In this document: positions 1 through 8,852 of the stretch, piece after piece
How the letters are laid out: the number at the start of each line of letters is the position of its first letter
Position numbering within the stretch: the first letter of the stretch is position 1
Source: G963663495 sp963663495
GTDB taxonomy: Bacteria; Bacteroidota; Rhodothermia; Rhodothermales; Bin80
DNA: 64,000 bases
Direction: 5' to 3'
NCBI GenBank assembly: GCA_963663495.1
Contig: OY760427.1
Coordinates: forward strand, 4,898,001 to 4,962,000
Program-made: the position numbers and the translations under genes
The notes under the pieces: generated by a model
Database searches by the model: none
The model's input: the letters and a program-made list of their open reading frames with translations, nothing else
Told to the model about the DNA's origin: nothing

Positions 1-312
1 CATGATTTCCTGGTACCCTGTCATACTGGTATTAAAACACAGCTCCCCACCGGCTTCGCCATGTGCTCCAACTGCGCGGCCCCTCGCGACGGTGCCGTCA
101 GCCAATACCAACTTGCATGGGGCATCCATGGTCACATCTTTCGTAGATCCGTGTTACACAAAAAATCTTCCCGCACAGCGAGAAGGTCTTTACGCCGGCT
201 ACGGAAACTACGGCGTTGCAAGCGATTGCACAAGATTCACGCTTACGATTAACGCAGCCTTCAAATCCGTGTTGGCGGAACATCTGCTGCGCGGCGTCGA
301 AATATTCTGCAA
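1..312. other. No gene recognised
   Basis: Short open frames exist on both strands, but none resembles a known family or has convincing composition. It is the region upstream of the TonB-like gene and could hold its promoter, though no motif stands out. Confidence 0.5.
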
Positions 313-978
313 ATGCGGCCTATAAACTCTCCCAACCCTGCAAACCGACACTTCAGGTATGTGGCCCGTCTGCAGCTAGGTCTCGTCACTGTACTGCTTC
401 TCCTGCTTCTTGCCGTACACCGCTGGCCTTCAATGGGTCCAAAAGAGAACCGTACCGTCACGTACAGCGCGCCGCACACCGTTTTCATGGAAGAGATAGT
501 CCAAAGCCGCCAGCGGCGCTCCACCCCGCCGCCTCCGGCACCTCTTCCCCCGGTCATCGTCCCGAAGGATCATCTTCCTGAAGAGCACTTGATCCTGGAC
601 GATCCGTTTCCAATTCTGGAAGATCCCGGCGATAATCCTGAGCCCCTGCCGGCCGCAAGAGAAGCTCCGGTGTTTGAGACCGCGCCAAAGCCTGTCCGTA
701 TTGTGGAACCCGAGTACCCGAGAGCGGCCCGCCGCAGACGCATCCAAGCGGAAGTCGTCGTTACGGTTATAGTTGATATACGAGGCTACGTGTTAGAGCC
801 TGGCATTGTGGAACGCTACATCTTGCATGAGGGTGTACGGAAGCCCGTCACCGGGCTTGATTACGGATTGGAGGAGGCGGCCCTCACCGCCGCAGCGCGG
901 TGGCTATTCCGCCCCGCAACAAGGAACGGCGAGCCTGTTCGCAGCCGGCACGAACTTTCCTTCCGGTTCGGGGAGTAA
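313..978 (+). CDS. TonB-family energy transducer-like protein
   Basis: A 221-aa protein with the TonB layout: a short cytoplasmic N-terminus, one membrane helix at about residues 20-37 (rich in L/V), a proline-rich periplasmic spacer (PPPPAPLPP at about 71-79), and a TonB C-terminal domain from about residue 128 (VRIVEPEYPRAARRRRI, later AARWLFRPATRNGEPV). Proteins of this family pass proton-motive energy to outer-membrane receptors, and the window holds two TonB-dependent receptors. No exbB/exbD lies next to it. The first ATG of the frame is used; no strong ribosome-binding site is visible. It could instead be a periplasmic TonB-domain protein not dedicated to transport. Confidence 0.85.
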   Translation: MRPINSPNPANRHFRYVARLQLGLVTVLLLLLLAVHRWPSMGPKENRTVTYSAPHTVFMEEIVQSRQRRSTPPPPAPLPPVIVPKDHLPEEHLILDDPFPILEDPGDNPEPLPAAREAPVFETAPKPVRIVEPEYPRAARRRRIQAEVVVTVIVDIRGYVLEPGIVERYILHEGVRKPVTGLDYGLEEAALTAAARWLFRPATRNGEPVRSRHELSFRFGE

Positions 979-1164
979 GTCTCCCCGCCGTTGTCTCCGG
1001 CGTAGGCGATCGGACAAACATCTTGGCCGGGCTAACTGCCCTCTTTCCATAAATCATCCTAGCGGTTCGATTTTGCGTCAGTTCTGGTCTACTCTCGCTG
1101 GCATGGCTGTCGGAATTATTCGGGTATTTCGGCCTGGCAGGTATGGCGTGTGACTTGAGGTGAA

Positions 1165-1437
1165 TTATGCCGTCCTATCGTGCGGATACGCGATCTTTAC
1201 CTGCGCCGCTTCCCTTGGCACTGCGCTGCCTATCTCTACGAAGCCTCGGCTGTCCTCGGCTGCAGTCTCCTGGCGATACTTCCGCCTCCAGAAATTCAAC
1301 TGTCCGTACGAGATGCCGTGCTCTGCACAAAACGCCGCTGCGGACCGGGTCCTTTCGGTATACTGCTCTACCAGCGGAAACATCTCTTCCGCCGTGCGTT
1401 TGGGCTGTACCATGCGATTTGGGGTGTGGGTTCTCAA
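1165..1437 (-). pseudogene. IS66-type TnpA-like fragment
   Basis: A 90-residue frame with the helix-turn-helix and WRRKY pattern of IS66 accessory protein TnpA (AAAFCAEHGISYGQLNFWRR at about residues 33-52). The frame stops soon after the conserved part, and neither tnpB nor tnpC of IS66 follows in the normal order, so it looks like a leftover of an IS66 element. A tnpC N-terminal relic lies 1.3 kb away on the same strand. Confidence 0.65.
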
Positions 1438-1763
1438 GTCTACGGGTAAGCTCCCCAGAACCCGTCACCTAATCACGATACAGTTCACCGCACGCTTGCC
1501 GTTCAAACGTACTTACGGGTCAGTCCGATTCTTGGGCGCCCAAAGTGCGTTACCAATGGCCCTCGTGGAAGTGCTGCTCAGGACGGAGCATATGGTATAT
1601 CATGCTAATTGAGCGTATCTCAGCAGTATGTCCAATCCCCACAGATATTTGTAGGGGACCACCTTTGCCTCTGCATACGCTTCGCTGGACTTATGTAGGC
1701 GGCTCAATACCCCCCCCCGCCGGATTCGATCGGAACTTATAGATCAGTCTATATTGTACAACG
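1438..1763. other. No gene recognised
   Basis: Intergenic stretch between the IS66 relic and the coiled-coil protein. No convincing coding frame, RNA or repeat was seen. Confidence 0.5.
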
Positions 1764-2174
1764 GTGGCGGGTAATACTGAGCTAGGATCTCTGCCAGTGT
1801 CCCCGGAAGCCGAGGAGCTTGGTGATCTGTCCGATGAGCGGGCTCTCCTTTACGATATTGTCACTCGTACCGGCCTTGGGGGCCGGTACGCTTTTTTGCT
1901 CATACAACTGGTCGAAGAAATGGCCTCCGCAAACTTGATCCATCGCTTTGAGGGCAAACTTGAGGCTCAAATGCGTCTCTTTGAAAATAAATTTGAGGCA
2001 CAACACAACCTCATTGAAGCACAACACAAACTCTTTGCAGGCAGGTTTGAGGCACAACACAAATTCTTTGAAAGCGAGTTTGATGCAGTTACGAGCAAGT
2101 TCAACTTGATGCTGTGGTTCATCGGTGTCGGAGTCTCCATCCTCATTGCCATCAACCTTATTGTGAGCCTTTGA
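1764..2174 (+). CDS. Small coiled-coil membrane-anchored protein
   Basis: A 136-aa protein read from a GTG start. The middle (about residues 60-110) is a coiled coil built from short imperfect repeats of the type FEAQHxLF/FExQHKFF, followed by a single C-terminal hydrophobic helix (FNLMLWFIGVGVSILIAINL, about 113-132). This tail-anchored coiled-coil layout resembles DUF1640-like or Bdr-like small proteins, but no family is assigned. The hydrophobic tail and regular heptads favour a real gene. Function unknown; it stands alone between IS66 relics. Confidence 0.65.
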   Translation: MAGNTELGSLPVSPEAEELGDLSDERALLYDIVTRTGLGGRYAFLLIQLVEEMASANLIHRFEGKLEAQMRLFENKFEAQHNLIEAQHKLFAGRFEAQHKFFESEFDAVTSKFNLMLWFIGVGVSILIAINLIVSL

Positions 2175-2695
2175 GGCAGCAATGGTTACTGATCGTGCCC
2201 GAGCGGCTTCGCCAGTCTGATCATTCGTTTGGAAATCGAACTTGAAGACTCGCAGCGTAACGCTTATGCTTTCCAGCATGTAGCTTGTTTTCGCCGCTCG
2301 CTGTTCTCGCACTGATCAAGGCATGTCAATTGAGGTGTTACTGATATAGCGTATGCAGAAGTGTGCGCGATTCGTATCCGTCCGGCGAAGTACATTATAA
2401 ACGAGGCATTTACTCTCTCAATTAGAGTCAGTTAGGCCGCAATCCGAAGGTTAAATAGGCTGGCGTCGGTTGAGCGTGCAGGAGTCAAGTACCTGGCAGC
2501 GTGTTCGCAGACTAGTACACGGATCTATCTGATAACCCGGGCGCGCCTGTTTAGGGGCTCCTATCCCGCTTTCTTGACGGTAGCTTGCTGCGATTCCCGC
2601 CTAGCTTTCCAGTGATGGGGGCAATGGTTCAGCCATGCGTTCGGCAGGATATGTCGGAAGACTGCGTAGTACTTCGGTAACCCATTCAATTGGGT
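2175..2695. other. No gene recognised
   Basis: About 520 bp without a supported gene, between the coiled-coil gene and the IS66 tnpC relic. Probably decayed mobile-element DNA, but nothing specific can be named. Confidence 0.45.
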
Positions 2696-3165
2696 TTACC
2701 GATTGCAGCTTGCATGTGGCAAGAAGAGAGTACAGCACTGCGGACCGCTGCGCTGCCGCATGCGTCCCCACAAACGGATGGTTCTTCCGGCCCAGTGCTG
2801 TGGTACTTCCACGCCGATGCACTTCAAACCCGCGCCGCCGTCCGGCTCAAGGCGGACCACCTCTCTGGGCAGATGGTCCGGAATCGGCTCGCGCACCAGC
2901 TTCTTCTTCCTAGGCCGCCTGCACTTTACCAGGGTATACTCATCCTGCTCCTCTTCGGGCTTAACAGCTACCTGCTCCTCTTCAAACAACCAACCGTGCA
3001 GCGCATTGTCCGCGAGCGTGTAACGCTCGCGCTTCTTGCCAAAGAGTAGGCGATACGCTTGTTCGAATGTGTCTTTCAGATGGCTAATATTCACATCCTG
3101 ATCCTCAATTACTGCATCCTTATCGGTGTTGTCCTTGGATAAACGATCGGCTTTTTTCTCCAGTC
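2696..3165 (-). pseudogene. IS66 TnpC transposase N-terminal relic
   Basis: On the minus strand this encodes the N-terminal leucine-zipper and basic region of IS66 TnpC: a helical start (DTFEQAYRLLFGKKRERY), an acidic stretch, a KKK basic run and the family hallmark PIPDHLPREVV. After about 100 residues the similarity ends in a frame without the zinc ribbon and catalytic domain. The frame extends upstream of the first ATG to about 3165 without a proper start. A broken element, no longer able to make transposase. Confidence 0.7.
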
Positions 3166-3190
3166 AACGGATATGTTTTCACAGATCCGT

Positions 3191-3506
3191 GATCTCAACC
3201 TTCTGGTTTTTCGGTCTTTGAAAGAGGACTTCACCTTCAGGAGAAGAGGGAAAGCAAGATGCCTTGGGCTGCATAATATGTGAGCGTGTGCGCCCTCCAT
3301 AAGGTCCGTTTCTCCTACCCCGAAACCCGTGTATTTTGTCCCAAAAGGCTCGGATTGCTGACTGCATTCTGCCGCTAGGACGATAGGCTGCACATCACTC
3401 CGCCATTCCCATATCGGCACGCCAAACCTGGCGCTAAGCTCTACAAGCGAACTACGCAGACCAATCCGAAGCCCTGCCCTTTACCATGTACTTCACCGGA
3501 CGCATA
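3191..3506 (+). repeat. Decayed repeat, inverted copy of 53745-54074
   Basis: This stretch aligns throughout with the reverse complement of 53745-54074, with many substitutions and small indels. Shared islands include GATGCCTTGGGCTGCAT, GTGCGCCCTCCA and TACCATGTACTTCACCGGAC. In the other copy one frame reads to a stop with an open C-terminus (FTMYFTGRTQLDPF), so both probably derive from one mobile or duplicated gene that I do not recognise. Confidence 0.6.
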
Positions 3507-3923
3507 CCCGTATGATGGCTAACCCTACCTCTGCCTACCGCCCACATTAGCTAGCTTGATAAGAGGGGGTGTCAACTAGGTCGGTTAGCACGTTGTTATG
3601 TAGTTTCGTGGGGCAACAGCACCAGATCCGGGTAACAGGATAAGGTACAGATCGGTGGCTGAGCGCAATTCCTTGTGCGGATCGGCACATAGAGCGGTGT
3701 CAATGTGCCGCGTTCCTCGGGCGGACATAACAATGCGGTTACCGCGATTCGCTGATCGCCGCAAAATCAATGACCCTCCTTTATTCATAAGGGAGTTAAG
3801 TGGCGGGGAATCGTCGTTTAATATTATGGTGTAATATGTTGACTATACACGGGTTGAATGGACTCTTGCGCGACGCTCTAACGTTTAGAGACCCCAATAC
3901 CCATTCACCCTATAACACACCCG
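3507..3923. other. No gene recognised
   Basis: About 420 bp upstream of the IS1380-type transposase. The left end of that element must lie here or nearby, but no inverted match to its right end was found by eye. Confidence 0.45.
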
Positions 3924-5331
3924 ATGCCAAATCCCAAATCCAACCTTCTGTTCGCTTGCCAGTTCAATAAGTCCACTAAAGTTGTACGCTCCAAGACCGA
4001 TAATCTAACATCGGATGCCGGCGTCATTCCTATGCGCCTGCTCATGGTGATCAGCACCTTGGCATGCCGACTCGCTTCCGTGCTTAAGGACAATCGGTCC
4101 CAAGCTCGGATTACGCATAGCCTTGAGGAGTTGGTGCGGCAGTACCTGCTGCAACATGTGCAGGGGTGGGGACGTCAGTCAGATGCGGACAAGCTTCGAA
4201 GGGACCCTGCCATGCGCGTGGCCACTTCTTCCAAAAGGGGTATGGAGGCTTTACAGGACGATAGGTCCCTGGCATCCCAGCCAACCATGTCTCGCTTCGT
4301 GCGCATGTTGGCCGGGAAAAAGAATTTCAAGAAGTTGCGCCTTTTTGCAGAGACATTCGCCATGGAGCACCTGCTGCAGCGTGGTGGCGGGAAGCGCCGC
4401 CCCGAGGTGGTCTTTGATGTGGACGGTGTACCGGTAGATACGCATGGCAAGCAGCAGGGCAGCAAGTGGAACGGGTATTACAAGCGCACCATCTTTCTGC
4501 CCCTTATCGCCATATGCGGTGAGTCGGGCGACATGTTGGGGGCGGAATTGCGAGGGGGCACGCAGAATGTGGTGAAGGACTGCTACGGTTTCATTCGACG
4601 CATTGGGCTGGCATTGCGTGAACATGTGGCCGACAAGGTCATTGTCCGATTGGACGCAGGCTTCAACAGTGGCGAGTTATGTGATGCGTCTGAAAGGAAA
4701 CGATGTGATTGACGGGCTTGCGGCGCCTCATTTGGAGGGTGATCAGCCGTCGGACGAATGCTACCACGAACTGCGCTACCGTGCAAAGTGCTGGTCCGTA
4801 GAGCGTCGTGTGGTGCTCGTGGTTGTTCCGGTGCAGGGAGAGCTTTTTCCGCGGCATTTCTATCTGATCACCGATCTGGATGTAGAAGCCTATCCGGCAG
4901 AGCAGCTTGTGAATCTGTACCGGAAGAGAGGAAAGGCGGAAAAGCACTTCGAGGAGCTGAATGCGGCTTGCTCCATGGCGCTGTCGTCGGTTCTCCGTCC
5001 GAAGACACACTATAAGGGCCGGCCTGTAGTGCGGGTGCCTGATGAGTCGGAACAGGAAGCCGAGATCCGAGCCGAGAACGAGGTCCTGCTACAGGTATAC
5101 CTTCTAACGTATCAGCTCATGCATGTGGGGCGCTGCCTTATGCGGGAGCCTGACGAATCCCAGATAAGTCTGAGCACCTATCGCGAGCGTGTACTCAAGG
5201 TGGGGGCCCGCTTCGTACAACACGCGCGCAACATCGTTATCCACATTGCCGCCAGCGCAGATGCTGCATGGGAGCAATTTTGGCGACGTTATTGTCAACT
5301 CACATGGATCACGCTTCCCTTGAAGAGCTAG
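3924..5331 (+). pseudogene. IS1380-family transposase, frameshifted
   Basis: A DDE transposase with IS1380 features: the FDVDGVPVDTHGKQQGSKWN block, RLDAGFNSGEL, and a C-terminal YRKRGKAEKHFEELN. The gene is split: the first 262 residues run to 4712 and the rest continues in another frame from about 4670. Compared with copy 2, 32 bp are missing between two copies of TATGTGAT near 4680, a typical slippage deletion that shifts the frame. The element cannot make full-length transposase unless rescued by frameshifting. Confidence 0.8.
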
Positions 5332-5597
5332 CCAAGTCATCTTTGCGCCTACGCTCCGACACCGCAGGCGCCCAACGCGGAAAGCGGAAAGAGAAGGTTG
5401 GCAGAGGTGTGTCTACCCGACAGACGTCTTCCCAAAATCTCGGTAATGTGACCGCTATCGAGTCGGGAAAAGGGCCTAAACTGGTGTTTTCAGCCCTTCT
5501 CATGGTCGTCCCTACGCATGAACAACGCACAATCGGTCCTGCAGGTACCGAAACAGCACTTTTAAACCCGAACAGGGTACGACATGAATATTGCAGG
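3924..5597 (+). mobile_element. IS1380-type element, copy 1 (left end uncertain)
   Basis: The right end is fixed by comparison with copy 2 (42456-44027): both end in GACATGAATATTGCAGG, and each is then joined to a different part of a tnpB element (5598 here, 44028 there). The element therefore inserted into tnpB sequence at least twice. The left boundary could not be defined, so the coordinate given is the start of the transposase frame. Confidence 0.65.
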
Positions 5598-5796
5598 GTA
5601 AGACACGGAGCAAATTCACGTGTATGTCCTGTGGACATGCGGATCATGCAGACCTGAATGCGGCTGCAAACATACTGGCCTCCGGGATTGGGGCTTCTGC
5701 ACGGCGAGGGGCGTTCGGGTTACCGACCCCTATGACCCGTGAAATTGATACTAGTGCCTCACTATGTACAGTCGGTCACTCGCGTATATAATTCCC
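5598..5796 (+). pseudogene. TnpB C-terminal fragment (copy A) with right element end
   Basis: Nearly identical to the last 65 codons of the intact tnpB genes: the zinc-finger second CxxC, the RuvC-III DLNAAANIL motif and the C-terminal tail, followed by the element end TATATAATTCCC. It is cut on the left by the IS1380-type element. The flanking 8-mer after the end is AAAATCTA. Confidence 0.85.
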
Positions 5797-5815
5797 AAAA
5801 TCTATGCGAAAACAG

Positions 5816-5836
5816 AGGGCCGATTTGTTCGGCCCT
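5816..5836 (-). terminator. Rho-independent terminator after the folK block
   Basis: An 8-bp stem AGGGCCGA/TCGGCCCT with a 5-nt loop. Read on the minus strand it is followed by a T-rich stretch (CTGTTTTCGCATAGATTTT), fitting the end of the minus-strand folK and small membrane protein unit. tnpB copy A ends only 20 bp beyond it. Confidence 0.6.
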
Positions 5837-6054
5837 TCAAAGACAAAAAGTCCGTAAACTCGCCCCCGGACGCCCTATACATCCATGTCATCACTCCAGC
5901 CCCCATACATCCCTTGTAACTGCGCACTTTCACAGGAATAAACAGGGAAATGGCAGGGCTAGCAAGAAACCGGCCCACAGTACAAACACTGCTGTACACA
6001 CATTACTGACCGCACCCCGGGTATCGCGGCTATCGAATGCGGAAACTCGCGGCA

Positions 6055-6243
6055 TCAATTCTCCCGTTGTTTTATGTCCACCCAGCGCGCGTCTTCAACG
6101 TCCCGATCCCGCGTCGGCTCCTTCGGCTTCTTCACAAACGTAACCGGGTTTGACCTGTTATCCCGCAGGATCGCCCTAACCATGTTGGCCGTACTCCGAT
6201 AAATGAAGTAACCAAGCACAAACATGATCAGTACCTTCACCAT
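6055..6243 (-). CDS. Small membrane protein, DUF4834-like
   Basis: A 62-aa protein with one N-terminal helix (VKVLIMFVLGYFIYR) followed by a charged tail ending in acidic residues and WVDIKQREN. The layout matches small DUF4834-type proteins common in Bacteroidota, an assignment based on shape and not on a search. It lies downstream of folK on the same strand and just before a terminator, so it is probably the last gene of that unit. Function unknown. Confidence 0.55.
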   Translation of the reverse strand: MVKVLIMFVLGYFIYRSTANMVRAILRDNRSNPVTFVKKPKEPTRDRDVEDARWVDIKQREN

Positions 6244-6312
6244 GGAACCTGTTGCCTGACGAGTGTGGGAGTAATGGCAGCCTTTGCCATCAACCCTCCA
6301 ATGTAAGGCTCT

Positions 6313-6342
6313 GCAAGAAGCTTTGGTGCAAGAAGCTTTGGT
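6313..6342. repeat. Perfect 15-bp tandem duplication
   Basis: GCAAGAAGCTTTGGT occurs twice in tandem in the gap between folK and the small membrane protein. It probably arose by replication slippage; no function is evident. Confidence 0.8.
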
Positions 6343-6364
6343 ACACGCCCTGGAATCATACGCA

Positions 6365-6898
6365 TCATCTCACCAAACGATGCCAACGGCCTGCTAATAG
6401 GGGCTCGGTATCCAGCTTATGCAATGCGTGCGCATCCGTGCAATTGCTCAAAAGCTCCTCGACGGTCGCCTCAAACGGTGCGGGCACTCCCAACTGCGGA
6501 GCAATGTCACACCACGGTTGCAATACAAAGCGCCGCTCCGCCAGCCGGGGGTGGGGTAGTGTCAACCGCCGCGAGTGTTCGACCTGCGAGCCGATTGCCA
6601 GAAGATCAAGGTCAAGCGTTCGAGGGACCCATCGTTCGGAAGAAGCACGTCCGGCATCCTGCTCAAGCTCTTTGCACAGATCAAGGAGACATGCGGGAGT
6701 CTTCGTAGTACGCACAAGCACAACAGCATTCAGGTATGGCGGCTGGGGCACCCCTAACGTGTGCGCTTCCGATTCGTAAACGGGAGACACATCCGTAATC
6801 TCCACATCAGGATCCGCGCGCAATCGTAGCACCGCGTTTAGCAACGACACCAAGCGGTCACCCATATTGGCTCCCAGCGCGATACTTGCCAATGACAT
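6365..6898 (-). CDS. folK: 2-amino-4-hydroxy-6-hydroxymethyldihydropteridine pyrophosphokinase
   Basis: This 177-aa protein is HPPK, which transfers pyrophosphate from ATP to 6-hydroxymethyl-7,8-dihydropterin in folate synthesis. It opens with the family N-terminus (IALGANMGDR, residues 6-15), has the Y-E-S/T substrate region (SPVYESEAHTLGVPQPPYLN) and the signature RWVPRTLDLDLLAIG at 89-103, whose paired aspartates bind magnesium. Length is normal for a monofunctional enzyme; there is no FolB or FolP fusion. It lies downstream of tRNA-Arg on the same strand. Confidence 0.95.
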   Translation of the reverse strand: MSLASIALGANMGDRLVSLLNAVLRLRADPDVEITDVSPVYESEAHTLGVPQPPYLNAVVLVRTTKTPACLLDLCKELEQDAGRASSERWVPRTLDLDLLAIGSQVEHSRRLTLPHPRLAERRFVLQPWCDIAPQLGVPAPFEATVEELLSNCTDAHALHKLDTEPLLAGRWHRLVR

Positions 6899-6906
6899 AC
6901 TGTAAC

Positions 6907-6982
6907 TGGTACCCCCGCCAGGACTCGAACCCGGACTTACGGCTTAGGAGGCCGTCGCTCTATCCTGTTGAGCTACAGGGGC
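6907..6982 (-). tRNA. tRNA-Arg (CCU)
   Basis: A 76-nt cloverleaf on the minus strand: 7-bp acceptor stem (GCCCCTG with CGGGGGT, including G-U pairs), anticodon stem ACGGC/GCCGT with loop CTCCTAA giving anticodon CCU, T arm CCGGG-TTCGAGT-CCTGG, and encoded CCA. It reads AGG. Confidence 0.95.
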
Positions 6983-7146
6983 TCTGCCGCCCTGCGCGCT
7001 GCAAAGAACGCTTCCGCCACACGACCCTGCAACGATCTCCTCAGCAATATGTGCCTGCATCCGCTACCGCACAAAAACGTGCGCTTAACAAGTACGCAGT
7101 GAGGACATTCTGCTACGGCATTGGACCGGGTAATATCTGTTTCGGA

Positions 7147-7815
7147 TCAGCTGTTGACTCCGAGGGCTGCCGCCTTGATCGCCGCCACGTTTTCCGCCGC
7201 GGAACCGCGAAACACCGCACTGCCAACGACGAGAACATCAGCGCCTGCCGCAACGATCTCATACGCATTATGCGCCTTCACACCTCCGTCCACCTCTATC
7301 AATGTGTTGCACGGATTGGCATCCAGGTACTTGCGCAACCGCCGGATTCGGTTTGTTGATCGCGGGATGTAAGCCTGCCCACCCCGCCCCGGAACGACCG
7401 ACATGACCAAAGCTACATCGGCATGCCGGACCACCTCCAGCACACGGTCCAGTGGCGTGTCGGGGCATAGGGTGATACCGGCGCGTAACCCCTGCGAGCG
7501 AATATGCTGCAGCGTTCTTGCCGGATCCCGACAGGCTTCAACATGCACAGTGATGACATCCGCACCCGCATCAGCAAAGAACGCAATCTGGCGCTCGGGC
7601 CGTTCCACCATCAGGTGGACATCCAGCACCGTGCCGGTGTCGGTGCAGAGCGGCCGGAGCGATTTGGCTACCAAAGCGCCAATGGTAATCTCGGGGACAA
7701 AGTGCCCGTCCATAACATCCACATGGAGCCAATCCCCACCCGCATGCAATGCCTCGGCAGCATGCGCGCCCAGACGAGCAAAATCAGCAGCAAGTATTGA
7801 CGGAGCCAGCAACAT
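7147..7815 (-). CDS. rpe: Ribulose-phosphate 3-epimerase
   Basis: This 222-aa TIM-barrel enzyme interconverts ribulose 5-phosphate and xylulose 5-phosphate in the pentose phosphate pathway. Metal-binding residues are visible: H31 and D33 (HVDVMDG), H67 (DVHLMV) and D176 (EVDGG). The usual NPGFGGQ loop reads VPGRGGQ (141-147), a mild deviation. The frame is open further upstream to 7953, but the start at 7815 (MLLAPSILAADF) is the family start and follows the nuoH stop by 8 nt, so the gene is probably co-transcribed with the nuo genes. Confidence 0.95.
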   Translation of the reverse strand: MLLAPSILAADFARLGAHAAEALHAGGDWLHVDVMDGHFVPEITIGALVAKSLRPLCTDTGTVLDVHLMVERPERQIAFFADAGADVITVHVEACRDPARTLQHIRSQGLRAGITLCPDTPLDRVLEVVRHADVALVMSVVPGRGGQAYIPRSTNRIRRLRKYLDANPCNTLIEVDGGVKAHNAYEIVAAGADVLVVGSAVFRGSAAENVAAIKAAALGVNS

Positions 7816-7823
7816 GGCGATCC

Positions 7824-8852
7824 TTAGCCGGCAAACAGCATGACGCCCAAAGCCACCACCAACGTATTGACCAACGCAAGAGGCAGCAGCACCTTCCATC
7901 CCAGCTGCATCAGCTGGTCGTACTTGAAGCGCGGAAGGGTCCAACGAACCCACAGGAAAAGAAATACGAAGAAGGAGACCTTCACCATCAAGCTGCCGAA
8001 CTGGAGTAAACCGAGAAGCACCGAGCCTTCCAGCACAGGATACTGCGCAAGGATCTGGGGCTCAAACGGTAGCAGATAGCCCCCGAAAAACAGCGTCACA
8101 ATCACGAAAGAGGCTACAAACCAGTTAACATATTCGGCTAGGAAGAACATGCCGAACTTCATGCCGCTATACTCGGTGTGGTAGCCCCCTACGAGCTCCT
8201 GCTCTGCCTCCGGCAGGTCGAACGGCGCCCGATTGGTTTCTGCAAAAGCCGTGACTACGAAGATCAGCGCCCCCAGCGGGTTGCGTATCACATTCCATCC
8301 CAAAATGGCACCACCCGCAGCCTGGTTCTCGACTATCTCCACCACGCTCAGTGAACCCGCAATCAGCACTACTGACGCAACGGCCAGCCCCATAGATAAC
8401 TCATACGAGATCATTTGTGCCGACGAACGCAGCCCGCCAAGGAGCGAAAACTTGCTGTTACTGCTCCAGCCAGCCAAGGTGACTCCGTACACGGAAACCG
8501 AGGTGAGCGCCAGGATGATGAGGACCGTTACACTGTTGTCCACAATCACCACATCCCTGGCAAACGGAATCATGGCGGGCACCGTCATTGCAATGACAAC
8601 CATCACCACCGGAGCCAGGGAATGGATAAAGCGGCTGGCATTGGTAGGCGTAATTTCCTCCTTGAAGACCAGCTTGAAGACATCCGCAAACGGTTGCAGG
8701 AATCCCGCGGGCCCCACACGATTCGGTCCGGGGCGATTCTGCATCGCACCCGATACACGCCGCTCCGCATATACAAGCACCGACGCAGATATCAACATGA
8801 AGTTGATGACGCCAAACGCTACGAGAGCCAACAGCGGTAATGGAAGGTTCAT
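7824..8852 (-). CDS. nuoH: NADH-quinone oxidoreductase subunit H
   Basis: This 342-aa, multi-spanning membrane subunit of complex I sits at the junction of the peripheral and membrane arms and contributes to the quinone chamber. Family blocks are clear: RRVSGAMQNRPGPNRVGPAG (about 31-50), the FVVTAFAETNRAPFDLPEAE segment and GGYHTEYSGMKF. The start overlaps the nuoG stop by 4 bp, indicating translational coupling. It is the last nuo gene in the cluster; rpe follows, so nuoI to nuoN must lie elsewhere. Confidence 0.97.
   Translation of the reverse strand: MNLPLPLLALVAFGVINFMLISASVLVYAERRVSGAMQNRPGPNRVGPAGFLQPFADVFKLVFKEEITPTNASRFIHSLAPVVMVVIAMTVPAMIPFARDVVIVDNSVTVLIILALTSVSVYGVTLAGWSSNSKFSLLGGLRSSAQMISYELSMGLAVASVVLIAGSLSVVEIVENQAAGGAILGWNVIRNPLGALIFVVTAFAETNRAPFDLPEAEQELVGGYHTEYSGMKFGMFFLAEYVNWFVASFVIVTLFFGGYLLPFEPQILAQYPVLEGSVLLGLLQFGSLMVKVSFFVFLFLWVRWTLPRFKYDQLMQLGWKVLLPLALVNTLVVALGVMLFAG

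Noticed and set aside
7816..7953. N-terminal extension of rpe overlapping nuoH
   Set aside because: The extra 46 residues lack similarity to the family and overlap nuoH antiparallel-free coding sequence in another frame; the ATG at 7815 matches the family start.
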